From: JAPUDQ01 sp964532145
GTDB taxonomy: Bacteria > Patescibacteriota > Saccharimonadia > Saccharimonadales > Saccharimonadaceae
Direction: 5' to 3'
Assembly (NCBI GenBank): GCA_964532145.1
Contig: CAZHGM010000005.1
Coordinates: forward strand, 1-38,122
Length of the DNA: 38,122 nt
The position numbers and the translations under genes were made by a program. The first letter of the stretch is position 1; every line of letters begins with the position of its first letter. The notes below the pieces were generated by a model. That model did not search any database. It had not been told where the DNA came from and saw only the letters and a program-made list of their open reading frames with translations. Below, piece after piece: positions 7,533 to 15,768 of the stretch.

Positions 7533-10378
7533 AATTTAAATCAGGTACCCGCCGCAGAGCGATCGAGTACGAAAAAGATTGGGTGCAGAAATGGAAAGCA
7601 GACAGAACATTTGAAAAATCAGTCGAAAACCGGCCTAGTGACAATAGCTATGTGTTTTACGATGGGCCGCCGTTTATTTCGGGCAACCCGCATCATGGCA
7701 CGCTATTGAGCTCGATCGTCAAAGATGCCATTCCGCGCTATCAGACGATGAAAGGCAAGCGTGTCGAGCGCGTCTGGGGCTGGGATTGCCATGGCCTACC
7801 CGCTGAGCGATTCACCGAGAAAAAACTTGGTATCAACTCTCGCCAGGAGGTGCTCGAGTACGGAATCGAACAATACATCGTTGCCTGCCGCAACAACATG
7901 GTGCAGACCAGCAGCGAATGGGAAGATGTCGTAGATAGAATTGGTCGTTGGGTTGACTTTAAGGGTGCCTATAAGACCATGGACAAAGACTACATGGAGA
8001 GTGTGTGGTGGGCGTTTAAAGAGCTGCATAGTAAAGGCAAAATCTACGAGGGTGAAAAAGTCCTCATGTACTGTACCCTTGACGCCACACCGCTTTCTAA
8101 AGCCGAAGTCACTATGGATGCAGGGGCGTATCAGGACATCACCGACCCAAGTGTATATGTGAAGTTTAGGCTTGAAGACGGATCGACGCTGCTGGCATGG
8201 ACGACGACTCCGTGGACTTTGCCGGCCAACACTGCGGTCGCTGTCAATGAAAAACTTACGTATGTTGAAGTCAAAACCGTCAACGATCAGTTCATTCTAG
8301 CCAAAGAATTGCTCGGGAAAGTCATGCAGGACGATAAACACCAGCCGCTTGAGTACGAGGTTGTCCGCGAGTTGAAGGGCAAGGAGCTTGTCGGGTTGTC
8401 GTATCAGCCGCTGCTTGGCGTCGACCGCGGTGACAATGCTCACAAAGTCTGGGCGGCAGACTACGTCAGTCACGAAGACGGTACGGGTATCGTTCACCTC
8501 GCTCCGGCCTATGGTGAAGAAGACTTCGAGCTCGCTCGTGATAAAAAAATTCCCGTGGTGCATACCATCGATGAAAACGGCTTTTTCACTGAAGGTGACT
8601 GGAAAGACCAAAATGTTTGGGAAGTGAACAAACAGATTGCCAAAGACCTGAAAGAGCGTGGTGTTGTGTGGAAAATTGATTACATACGCCATAGTTATCC
8701 GCACTGCCACCGCTGCGGTACCAAACTCATGTACCGGGCACATCCGAGTTGGTTCATGGGCATCGACGGTCAGCGCGAGCAGATGCTGGAGCAGAACGGC
8801 CCGATCAACTGGTTTCCGCCGCATATCAAACACGGCCGCTGGGAAAAAACCATTGAGCAAGCGCCCGACTGGAACCTCAGCCGCGACCGTTTCTGGGCGA
8901 CGGCGATGCCGGTATGGAAGAGCGAAAGTGGCAAAGTAAAAGTAGTCGGCAGTTACGCCGAACTCAAAGAGCTATCGGGTCGTGAGCTCGATGACTACCA
9001 TCGTCCTTGGGTCGATGACATTACGTTTGAACTAGGCGACGAGACGTATACGCGTATCGACAAAGTCATAGACTGCTGGTTTGAGTCCGGTAGCATGCCC
9101 TTCGCGCAGTTCCATTATCCGTTCGAAAACAAAGAGAAATTTGAGGCTGATTTTCCGGGTGATTTCATTGTCGAATATGTCGGGCAGGTCCGGGCGTGGT
9201 TCTACTACGTGCACGCCGTCAATGTGGCGCTGTTTGGTACCAATGCGTTTAACAATGTCATTGTGACTGGTAATGTCGCTGGCAACGACGGACGCAAGAT
9301 GAGCAAAAGCTACGGCAACTATACCGATCCAAATGAGCTGATGGATAAATTTTCAGCCGATAGTCTACGGTTTTTGCTGCTCTCAAGCCCGCTACTCAGC
9401 GGCGAGGACTTCGCACTACAGGATAAAGAAGTCGGGGATGTCGCGCGCAAACTTAGCATGATTTGGAATATGTATGATTTCTTCACGATGTACGCTGAAG
9501 TTGACGGTTGGGAATACGACGGTACGCTGGTAGACCCGCTCGATGACTGCAATAATCCGCTCGACATCTGGATTATTAGCCGCCTGCATCAGTTGGTAGC
9601 CGAAGTTGAAAAGCATATGGATGGCTATAATCTGCCTGACGCCATGAGTCCAATTTTGCCGTTTCTCGACGACGCGAGTAACTGGTATGTCCGACGCTCT
9701 CGCCGCCGTTTCTGGAAAAGCGAAGAGACGAGAGATAAGCAAATGGCGTATCAGACGTTGCACTACGTACTGGTGCGTCTTGCATATGTGCTTGCGCCAT
9801 TCACGCCGTTTTTGGCTGAGGAGTTGTATCACAATCTGACAGGTGACAAAGAGTCGATCCATCTGAAAGACTGGCTGCCGGCCGGTCGCGTGAACGAACT
9901 CGTCATGAACGATATGGAAATGGTGCGTGATTATGTCAACCAAGGACTGAGTTTGCGCGCCAAGGCTGGTCTCAAAGTTCGTCAGCCGCTTACAAGCGTC
10001 ACCGTCCCGACCCTCGGCAAGCATATCGATTTCGAATCGATCCTTAAAGATGAGTTGAATGTTAAATCCGTAACACAAGGTGATGAGATGAACATCGACG
10101 AAAAGATCACACCAGAGCTTAAACGCGAAGGCCTGATGCGCGAAGTCGTGCGTGTTGTCCAGGCGGCGCGAAAAGCGGCCGACCTGAGCGTCGATGACCG
10201 GATTGAGCTCGAACTGGCCGCCGAGGATAAGCAAGTAGCCGCAGCTATTCGCGAGCATGAAAAAACAATCATGACCGAAACACTCGCGGTGAAACTCACC
10301 TCTGTAGATAATGGCTATGAGACGCAATCAAAGGTTGACGGAGCAGAGCTTGATATCAAACTTAAGAAGCATCTGTAG
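7529..10378 (+). CDS. ileS: Isoleucyl-tRNA synthetase
   Basis: IleRS charges tRNA-Ile with isoleucine. The protein has 949 residues, within the family range. The class I signature HIGH appears as HHGT at 55-58 in GNPHHGTLL, and KMSKS is at 590-594 followed by YGNY. The CP1 editing domain lies between (about 190-390), with TTTPWTLPAN as its threonine-rich motif. A CHRCG zinc-binding-like motif follows near residue 390. The WWAFK and DCWFESGSMPFAQ stretches are typical of IleRS. The C-terminal anticodon-binding region resembles the eukaryote-like, mupirocin-resistant IleRS group, though that placement needs a tree. The ATG overlaps the upstream stop (ATGA), so translation is coupled to the T-box-controlled SGNH gene. 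Confidence 0.96.
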   Translation: MKFKSGTRRRAIEYEKDWVQKWKADRTFEKSVENRPSDNSYVFYDGPPFISGNPHHGTLLSSIVKDAIPRYQTMKGKRVERVWGWDCHGLPAERFTEKKLGINSRQEVLEYGIEQYIVACRNNMVQTSSEWEDVVDRIGRWVDFKGAYKTMDKDYMESVWWAFKELHSKGKIYEGEKVLMYCTLDATPLSKAEVTMDAGAYQDITDPSVYVKFRLEDGSTLLAWTTTPWTLPANTAVAVNEKLTYVEVKTVNDQFILAKELLGKVMQDDKHQPLEYEVVRELKGKELVGLSYQPLLGVDRGDNAHKVWAADYVSHEDGTGIVHLAPAYGEEDFELARDKKIPVVHTIDENGFFTEGDWKDQNVWEVNKQIAKDLKERGVVWKIDYIRHSYPHCHRCGTKLMYRAHPSWFMGIDGQREQMLEQNGPINWFPPHIKHGRWEKTIEQAPDWNLSRDRFWATAMPVWKSESGKVKVVGSYAELKELSGRELDDYHRPWVDDITFELGDETYTRIDKVIDCWFESGSMPFAQFHYPFENKEKFEADFPGDFIVEYVGQVRAWFYYVHAVNVALFGTNAFNNVIVTGNVAGNDGRKMSKSYGNYTDPNELMDKFSADSLRFLLLSSPLLSGEDFALQDKEVGDVARKLSMIWNMYDFFTMYAEVDGWEYDGTLVDPLDDCNNPLDIWIISRLHQLVAEVEKHMDGYNLPDAMSPILPFLDDASNWYVRRSRRRFWKSEETRDKQMAYQTLHYVLVRLAYVLAPFTPFLAEELYHNLTGDKESIHLKDWLPAGRVNELVMNDMEMVRDYVNQGLSLRAKAGLKVRQPLTSVTVPTLGKHIDFESILKDELNVKSVTQGDEMNIDEKITPELKREGLMREVVRVVQAARKAADLSVDDRIELELAAEDKQVAAAIREHEKTIMTETLAVKLTSVDNGYETQSKVDGAELDIKLKKHL

Positions 10379-10392
10379 ACGATTTCTAACGG

Positions 10393-10398
10393 TAAACT
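10393..10398 (+). promoter_or_regulatory. -10 box (TAAACT) 6 nt before a start codon
   Basis: TAAACT ends 6 nt before the ATG at 10405, with no Shine-Dalgarno sequence between. This fits a leaderless transcript. No good -35 is visible. Confidence 0.4.
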
Positions 10399-10404
10399 CT
10401 TGGC

Positions 10405-11211
10405 ATGTTTGATGTATTATTGCACCGAATTTTGCGGATACCATATGTGCTGCATGTTCGTTATATACGACAAGTAAAACGTCCGCGCGCGACGGTATTG
10501 TTTTTGCATGGCATTGGCAGCAGTGGTGCTGAGTGGTCTGAGGTGGTCAAATTACTGCCGGATGATGTCATGATTATCACAATCGATCTGCTGGGGTTTG
10601 GGGAGTCGCCGAAACCGGAATGGGCGCGTTATAGTGCGTCGGAACAAGCGAGGATGATCGTTGCTACACTTATACGATCAGGTATAAAACAGCGATTGGT
10701 TATCGTTGGCCACTCACTGGGCGCACTTGTAGCGGTCGAAGTTGCGAAACGGTATCCGATAATTGTTCGTTCACTTGTACTATGTAGTCCACCATTCTAC
10801 CGACCGGACCTTACTCGTAGGCGACCTAGTACAGAACGTATGCTGCAAGCGTTATATAAAAGAGTCGAACAAAACCAAGCATACTTTTTGCGGCTAGCAC
10901 AGTTTGCGATCAAGCATCGGCTGGTCAACGAAGCCTTTTCGGTCAACGAAACAACCTTGCCGTCGTATATTCAGACGCTGAAAGCCAGTATTATCAGCCA
11001 GACGGCATATGGAGACGTGATACTTCTACAAAAACCTATAACGATTGTGTATGGGGTGTTGGATCCGTTTGTGATTGATCGTAATATCCGAGCGATTCGG
11101 AAAGCAAACGAACAGGTGCAAGTCAAAAAAGTTGTGGCAGGGCATGAAATTATGGGACGGTTTATACCGGCTGCTGCTGACGTGGTGCGAAACCATATCG
11201 AATCTCACTAA
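10405..11211 (+). CDS. Alpha/beta-fold hydrolase
   Basis: A 268-residue serine hydrolase of the alpha/beta fold. The oxyanion region is LFLHGIGSSG (33-41). The nucleophile elbow is GHSLG with Ser104. The acid is Asp220 in YGVLDPFV and the base is His247 in AGHEI. The cap region (about 130-200) is helical. The substrate is unknown; such enzymes are esterases, lipases or C-C hydrolases. No signal peptide or membrane helix is evident. The gene follows ileS by 26 nt and has its own -10-like box 6 nt before the ATG. It converges on the GH13 gene, with 21 nt between the two stops. Confidence 0.9.
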   Translation: MFDVLLHRILRIPYVLHVRYIRQVKRPRATVLFLHGIGSSGAEWSEVVKLLPDDVMIITIDLLGFGESPKPEWARYSASEQARMIVATLIRSGIKQRLVIVGHSLGALVAVEVAKRYPIIVRSLVLCSPPFYRPDLTRRRPSTERMLQALYKRVEQNQAYFLRLAQFAIKHRLVNEAFSVNETTLPSYIQTLKASIISQTAYGDVILLQKPITIVYGVLDPFVIDRNIRAIRKANEQVQVKKVVAGHEIMGRFIPAAADVVRNHIESH

Positions 11212-11232
11212 ACATTACTACCAACCAAGAAA

Positions 11233-13008
11233 TTACTCCTCAGGATTGTTCTGCGAAAGAATGAGCGCGCTATAGGCTGCGAGCGAGATTGAGATCGTTT
11301 TCGTATCACCGCTCGTCATTGCGGTATCAAACAGCGTATTAGAAAAAGCTTCATCGTAGCCTCTCCAGGAGGAATTAAATCGTACTTGCCACTGTCCAGG
11401 CACGGGTACGCTAAGCTTGTACTCCGGAAACGAACGGGAACCAAAATTGATGATAACTATGACATCGTCGCTCGGGCCTCCCCTGTGCCATCGGTGATAG
11501 GCCAGGATACGGTCAGCATCGTTGATATGAAACAATGAAACCGAATTACCAGTCAGGCCGCGGCTGATGCCGTGGTCGTTTTTACGAAGTGCGATGATAT
11601 CACGATGAGCATTGACGATTCCTTCGTATCGAGAGACATTCTCCCAGTCCAGGTCCTGCCAGTTATTAAATGCGCCATCTTGGATAAATTCCTGTCCTTG
11701 TAGCAGCATCGGGATACCGGGAGAGGTAAGTGTCACAGTGCTTGCAAGTAGCAACTCTCGTTTGGCTTTGAGACTGTCGGCATGACGCGGTGCAATTATT
11801 TCATTGAGTCGCGCTCGGCCGTTTGCTGCCGTATCGTGCGAGTCACTAAATACTATGCGGGTAAATGCATCATCGGTATAGCGCTGCGTCAGCTCATCTT
11901 TGATATCGACAGGGTAACGCGGCGCTATGCCAAGTGCCTGGTACAGGGCCTCGGGGAACATCAGACGCCACTGAGCATCAAATCCGGCTCCGCCGTTGTC
12001 GCGGGGCAGGGTGATGAAATCATTGCTGCCGGTATCCTCAGCAATCAATACCGAGCCCGGACGTAACCGATGTGCTAACGAGGTGATGTCTTGCAACAGC
12101 GACCAGGCGCCGTCAACATCGCGGTTCAGGGCGTCGCCACCGTCCAGGTTTCGCAAATACGATGTCGAATCAAGCCGCAGTCCGTCCAGCCGGTATTCCA
12201 TAAACCACATAGCAACGCTGTCGAGGATAAACTGTCGAACTTCTTTGCGGGTATAGTCGGGACGTGCTCCCCAAGGTGTTTGATTACGCTCATCGCCCGA
12301 GAAATACTGCCCCCCAGGCAAATCAGGCGTTGTTCCGTCAAACGCCCAAGTCTCTGCGTTGCAAAAATGATTGTAGACAACGTCAGCAATCACGCCGATT
12401 CCGCGTTCGTGGCAGGCGCGTACAAATGACATCAGGCCATGCCGTCCGCCGTAGGTTTGTTCAACAGCAAAAATATGGTTGACGTTATATCCCCAGCCGT
12501 TGCCTTCACACATACTGGTGACGGGCATGAGTTCAATCATATTGACGCCAAGCGACTGCACATAATCAAGCTTTTCGATAGCGTCATAAAACGTCCCTGG
12601 TGACGACGCATCACGACGGTGGAATGTGCCAACATGCATTTCATAAATGATGTGTTCATTTTTGGGTATGGGCATAAAAATATCATCGCCCCAATCAAAA
12701 TCACTCCCCGTAATGATAGATGCGCCAGCATCCGAGTTTGTGAGCGCGCGAGCGTAGGGGTCGTTGCGTTCAATGATTTCATCATGATTGGTAGTGATGA
12801 TGTATTTATACTGCTGGCCGATTTCGGCACGCGGCACCATGACAGACCAATAGCCTTTGTTGTCACGTTCCATGGCAATTTGATTTGAGGTGTCGTAACT
12901 TATGTAGGGCACAGCGACGGCAACATGTTTGGCGAGTGGCGCCCACACGCGGAACTCAACGCCGCCGCGCTTAACGATTGCTCCTAGTTTACCCACCGAC
13001 CGTGTCAT
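11233..13008 (-). CDS. GH13 alpha-amylase-family enzyme, 1,4-alpha-glucan branching-enzyme-like
   Basis: This cytosolic enzyme should act on alpha-glucans such as glycogen-like storage polymer or maltodextrins. The 591 residues comprise an N-terminal CBM48-like beta domain (about 8-105, with VEFRVWAPLAK), a catalytic barrel and a C-terminal beta domain. GH13 motifs are DVVYNH (209-214), GLRLD with nucleophile Asp280, acid/base Glu324 in IAED, and SHD with His391-Asp392. The order CBM48-GH13 and the motif WGYNVNHIFA fit branching enzymes or malto-oligosyltrehalose trehalohydrolases. The EC activity cannot be fixed from motifs. No glgA or glgC partner is in the window. The promoter and start are shared with a divergent FMN-binding gene. 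Confidence 0.85.
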   Translation of the reverse strand: MTRSVGKLGAIVKRGGVEFRVWAPLAKHVAVAVPYISYDTSNQIAMERDNKGYWSVMVPRAEIGQQYKYIITTNHDEIIERNDPYARALTNSDAGASIITGSDFDWGDDIFMPIPKNEHIIYEMHVGTFHRRDASSPGTFYDAIEKLDYVQSLGVNMIELMPVTSMCEGNGWGYNVNHIFAVEQTYGGRHGLMSFVRACHERGIGVIADVVYNHFCNAETWAFDGTTPDLPGGQYFSGDERNQTPWGARPDYTRKEVRQFILDSVAMWFMEYRLDGLRLDSTSYLRNLDGGDALNRDVDGAWSLLQDITSLAHRLRPGSVLIAEDTGSNDFITLPRDNGGAGFDAQWRLMFPEALYQALGIAPRYPVDIKDELTQRYTDDAFTRIVFSDSHDTAANGRARLNEIIAPRHADSLKAKRELLLASTVTLTSPGIPMLLQGQEFIQDGAFNNWQDLDWENVSRYEGIVNAHRDIIALRKNDHGISRGLTGNSVSLFHINDADRILAYHRWHRGGPSDDVIVIINFGSRSFPEYKLSVPVPGQWQVRFNSSWRGYDEAFSNTLFDTAMTSGDTKTISISLAAYSALILSQNNPEE

Positions 13009-13016
13009 CTCACTAT

Positions 13017-13046
13017 AGTATACGTGGTTATGGCAACTGCTCGCAA
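13017..13046 (-). promoter_or_regulatory. Promoter of the GH13 gene
   Basis: On the minus strand, TTGCGA (complement of 13041-13046), an 18-nt spacer and TATACT (complement of 13017-13022) precede the ATG at 13008 by 8 nt, so the mRNA is nearly leaderless. Confidence 0.5.
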
Positions 13047-13096
13047 CTTGGCTGAATTATCAGGTTATTTTAAGGATCCGGCTGCAAGATAGAAGT

Positions 13097-13444
13097 ATGA
13101 AACCTCACGAAAAAGCATTTATGATCATCGGGACCGTTGCTGTCATGGCAGCTTCAGGCATAGCAGGCTATACGTTGTTTGCGGCACCGGACACGGCATC
13201 AAGTTCTGGCAGCAATATAGCGACAACAAGCCAACAAAGCAGCTCGGCAGCAGGTACAGCCAGCAACGCTACGAGCACATCGTCGTCTAATTCTGCTGCG
13301 GTCGGCAGCTACAAAGACGGTACCTATACGGGCACTGCATCCTATATGGTGCCCCACGGCAGCAACGCTATCTCCGTGACCGTGACAGTGAAAGACGGCG
13401 CTATTGTCAGCGCATCTGCTCAACATAACTATAATGATGGCTAA
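13097..13444 (+). CDS. Membrane-anchored FMN-binding domain protein, cut short by an in-frame UAA
   Basis: The readable part has 115 residues: an N-terminal membrane helix (about 8-29), a Ser/Thr/Ala-rich linker (about 30-68) and the first half of an FMN-binding domain (YKDGTYTGTASYMVPHGSN through SAQHNYNDG). In such extracellular proteins FMN is covalently attached to a threonine by ApbE. Here UAA at 13442-13444 falls where relatives usually carry Glu (DGES), and the same frame continues for 52 codons with a clean family C-terminus. GAA to TAA is the simplest change. As read, the product lacks the flavinylation site. The downstream ApbE gene depends on the far stop for its TGATG overlap. A sequencing error remains possible. 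Confidence 0.75.
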   Translation: MKPHEKAFMIIGTVAVMAASGIAGYTLFAAPDTASSSGSNIATTSQQSSSAAGTASNATSTSSSNSAAVGSYKDGTYTGTASYMVPHGSNAISVTVTVKDGAIVSASAQHNYNDG

Positions 13445-13603
13445 TCAAGCAGATACGTGGATAGCTTTGACGCTAGCCTATCAAGCAGTGTCGATGGCGA
13501 GTCGCTCGCCGATATATCCATCTACCGGATTGGTGGGGCCAGTCTGACGACCGAAGCATTTTCTGAAGTGCTCGATACGATTCGTTCGCAAGCGAGTGCT
13601 TGA
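13445..13603 (+). pseudogene. C-terminal half of the FMN-binding domain, separated by the in-frame stop
   Basis: These codons continue the reading frame of the preceding gene without any shift. They encode RYVDSFDASLSS, then SLADISIYRIGGASLTTEAF, ending at TGA 13601-13603. GGASLTT corresponds to the ApbE flavinylation motif (roughly S/G-G-A-S/T-x-T), so the FMN-accepting threonine is here. The sequence shows no further damage. That suggests a very recent nonsense mutation, an assembly or base-call error, or stop readthrough. No independent start codon or ribosome site is apparent. Confidence 0.75.
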
Positions 13604-14448
13604 TGCCGCATCGGTTTGAGTGTGACGGTATTGGCACACACTGGTGGTTTGAGATACTCGATGACACCTATCCTGACGGCATTGAGCAGCGAGTCAAAGA
13701 AGCTATTACACAGTTTGATGAGAACTATTCACGGTTTAAACCGACTTCATATGTCGGACAATTAAATGACAGCAAACGACTTAGCTCGCCGCCACCTGAG
13801 CTAGTGAGGATGTTTGGATTTGCTAAACAAATGTATGAAGTGAGCGGTGGGGCATTTGACATGTCTGTTGGCGGGGAGCTGCACGCTAAAGGCTACGGTT
13901 CACGCACGCTAGCCGCTCCTATCCATGACAATATGTGGCGTGAGACGATTGTGTCGCCAGAATTGCTACAAATTCCGCAAAATGTCGTCATCGACAATGG
14001 CGGATTTGGCAAAGGCTGGCTCATAGATTCCATCGGCGATCTGTTCCGTGGTGCCGGTATAGAATGGTTTGTGATTAACGGCGGCGGCGATATTCTCGTG
14101 TCTGCAGATAAACCGGTAACATTCGGGCTGGAGCATCCGTTGCAGCCCGATAGGCTCATTGGCTCAGCCAATATCCAGTCCGGGGCGCTCGCAGGCAGCT
14201 CAAACGGCAAGCGTACGTGGCGGCATGCTGGTGAGACGTACCATCACATCGTTGACCCGCGAGTAGCTGCAAAAAAGGTATCTCCTCAGGTATCAGGCAC
14301 ATTTGTGCACGCTCCGACTGCACTTCTTGCTGATACGATGGCGACTATTGTTTTTCTCAGGCCAGAGCTCAGCGACATGCTTGCAGGGCAGTTTGATCTC
14401 AAAACGATGATTATCCCAAGTGAAGCTAAAACGCAAACTTCTCTGTAA
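13603..14448 (+). CDS. apbE: FAD:protein FMN transferase (ApbE family)
   Basis: ApbE moves FMN from FAD onto a threonine of a target protein, with Mg2+. The 281-residue protein begins at ATG 13603, overlapping the FMN-binding gene stop (TGATG). Family motifs are visible: FKPTSYVGQLN (substrate loop), SGGAFDMSVG, the variant GGFGKGWLID (usually GGIAKGYAVD), VINGGGDI (FAD/Mg site), HHIVDP and a final ADTMAT segment. No lipobox or signal peptide is seen, so it may act in the cytoplasm or be exported in an unrecognised way. Its evident substrate is the FMN-binding protein encoded immediately upstream. It overlaps the convergent reductase gene by 23 nt. Confidence 0.92.
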   Translation: MPHRFECDGIGTHWWFEILDDTYPDGIEQRVKEAITQFDENYSRFKPTSYVGQLNDSKRLSSPPPELVRMFGFAKQMYEVSGGAFDMSVGGELHAKGYGSRTLAAPIHDNMWRETIVSPELLQIPQNVVIDNGGFGKGWLIDSIGDLFRGAGIEWFVINGGGDILVSADKPVTFGLEHPLQPDRLIGSANIQSGALAGSSNGKRTWRHAGETYHHIVDPRVAAKKVSPQVSGTFVHAPTALLADTMATIVFLRPELSDMLAGQFDLKTMIIPSEAKTQTSL

Positions 14449-15712
14449 AAATCTGGTTTTTAGAGACACCAAGTGAAATCAAGGCATTTTCGGCGGTACC
14501 AATCATGCCTTCTGGCCCGCAGATAAAGTAATCATAGCGGCTCGGCTCCGGTAGATGACGTTGAATCAACTCGGCGCTGATATAGCCGCTGTCAGCACCG
14601 GGTTGAGGCACCTGGCTATAAATTGGCACGCAGCGGGGGCCGAGTTCGTCTTGGAGCACCGACAGGGCAGTGGCGTGGTCTTTGCTGGGTGAGGCATAGA
14701 ACAGCCAGCGTTCACGGTTGTCGCCGCGTAGGATATGATCGACAAATGGCGTAATTCCGATGCCGCCAGCAATGAATACCGACGGACGATCCGTTGCTGA
14801 TATTTCAGAAGTAAACGTGCCGTACGCTCCGTCTAGTAGTACGGTTTCACCAGGTTCATACCCCGAGAATGAGTCGGTAAATGTGCCGAATACCCGGTAC
14901 GCAAGCGTTATCTCGTGTGATTTCTCATCGTACTGCACAACAGAAAACGGATGGTCTTCACTGACAAATCCCAGCTTGATATACACGTACTGACCGCGGC
15001 GAGGCGCGATATATGATGCGCCGGTTGGTTTGAGCGTGAGCGCATACGTATCATCCATGAGCTTCGTATGCTGTTTGATGCGGTACTCAGCTCGGCCAAC
15101 ATTAAATAGGCTTCTTAGCCGTAGCAGCGTAAAGACAAATCCGGCGATGACAAGCAAGAGGTAATAGGCCTTCACGGCTGCGCTACTCATATACGATGAA
15201 CCGACATCGGGTACATGAAGCAGTGCAAAAGGCAGGCAAATATAGGCAATATAATGGATGTATTTCCACGGGCGATAGGCGAGTTTGCCGCGCAAAAGTG
15301 CAGACGACACCCATACGATAACAACAAGTATAAAAGAAATCCTGCCAAGGGTGACGTGCCGTTCAAACTCAGTACCAAGTTGGGGAACGACAGCGTACAG
15401 CAATGATTCACCATAGCTGTATATCACCAGCAGTGGATGCAGGAGGATGGCGATTGAGCCGTATTTGCCAAGCCAGCCGTGGATTGTAAGGATAGGTGCA
15501 GTATCAGTAAAAAATGCGCGGCTGGTCGCCCGAGTGCCAAGAATATACATCCATAGCAGCAGTACGACGCCCGCATACCCCGCGATAGCCGAGCCATAGA
15601 GTGCCCAGGTACGCAAGCTCGTGATAACTGGTGCGTGGATAAGAACTCCAATTGGCAGCAAAGAAACGACAATACTTATGATGAGCAGGCGGCGTTTTAC
15701 TATTTCGGTCAT
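14426..15712 (-). CDS. Ferric-reductase-like transmembrane flavoprotein (FRD-FAD-NAD domains)
   Basis: A 428-residue membrane oxidoreductase predicted to carry electrons from cytosolic NAD(P)H through FAD and haem across the membrane. Residues about 1-210 hold six or so helices of the ferric reductase domain, with histidines in IHGWLGK, LLHPLLV, YIHYIAYICLP and LLHVPD that could bind haem. Residues about 215-320 are the FAD-binding barrel (RRGQYVYIKL, then HPFSVVQY). The rest is the nucleotide-binding domain with AGGIGITPF and CGPEGM. It lies tail to tail with apbE. Together with the FMN-binding protein it suggests an extracytoplasmic flavin-based electron path. The final acceptor is unknown. 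Confidence 0.9.
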   Translation of the reverse strand: MTEIVKRRLLIISIVVSLLPIGVLIHAPVITSLRTWALYGSAIAGYAGVVLLLWMYILGTRATSRAFFTDTAPILTIHGWLGKYGSIAILLHPLLVIYSYGESLLYAVVPQLGTEFERHVTLGRISFILVVIVWVSSALLRGKLAYRPWKYIHYIAYICLPFALLHVPDVGSSYMSSAAVKAYYLLLVIAGFVFTLLRLRSLFNVGRAEYRIKQHTKLMDDTYALTLKPTGASYIAPRRGQYVYIKLGFVSEDHPFSVVQYDEKSHEITLAYRVFGTFTDSFSGYEPGETVLLDGAYGTFTSEISATDRPSVFIAGGIGITPFVDHILRGDNRERWLFYASPSKDHATALSVLQDELGPRCVPIYSQVPQPGADSGYISAELIQRHLPEPSRYDYFICGPEGMIGTAENALISLGVSKNQIFTEKFAF

Positions 15713-15768
15713 GTGAATAGAATCTGATAGTTACCTGGTAATCAGCTGAAATAATGTATGAATACTAC

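Noticed and set aside
9416..10327. 303-codon minus-strand open frame within ileS
   Set aside because: Fully opposite the conserved C-terminal half of IleRS. Composition (many His, Phe, Val) is what antisense of this codon usage gives, and no family motif is visible.
13442..13444. Reassignment of UAA as a sense codon
   Set aside because: UAA ends several intact genes here (for example ftsZ, nrdJ and the VKOR gene), and RF1 with a normal PVT motif is encoded. Mutation or error is simpler.
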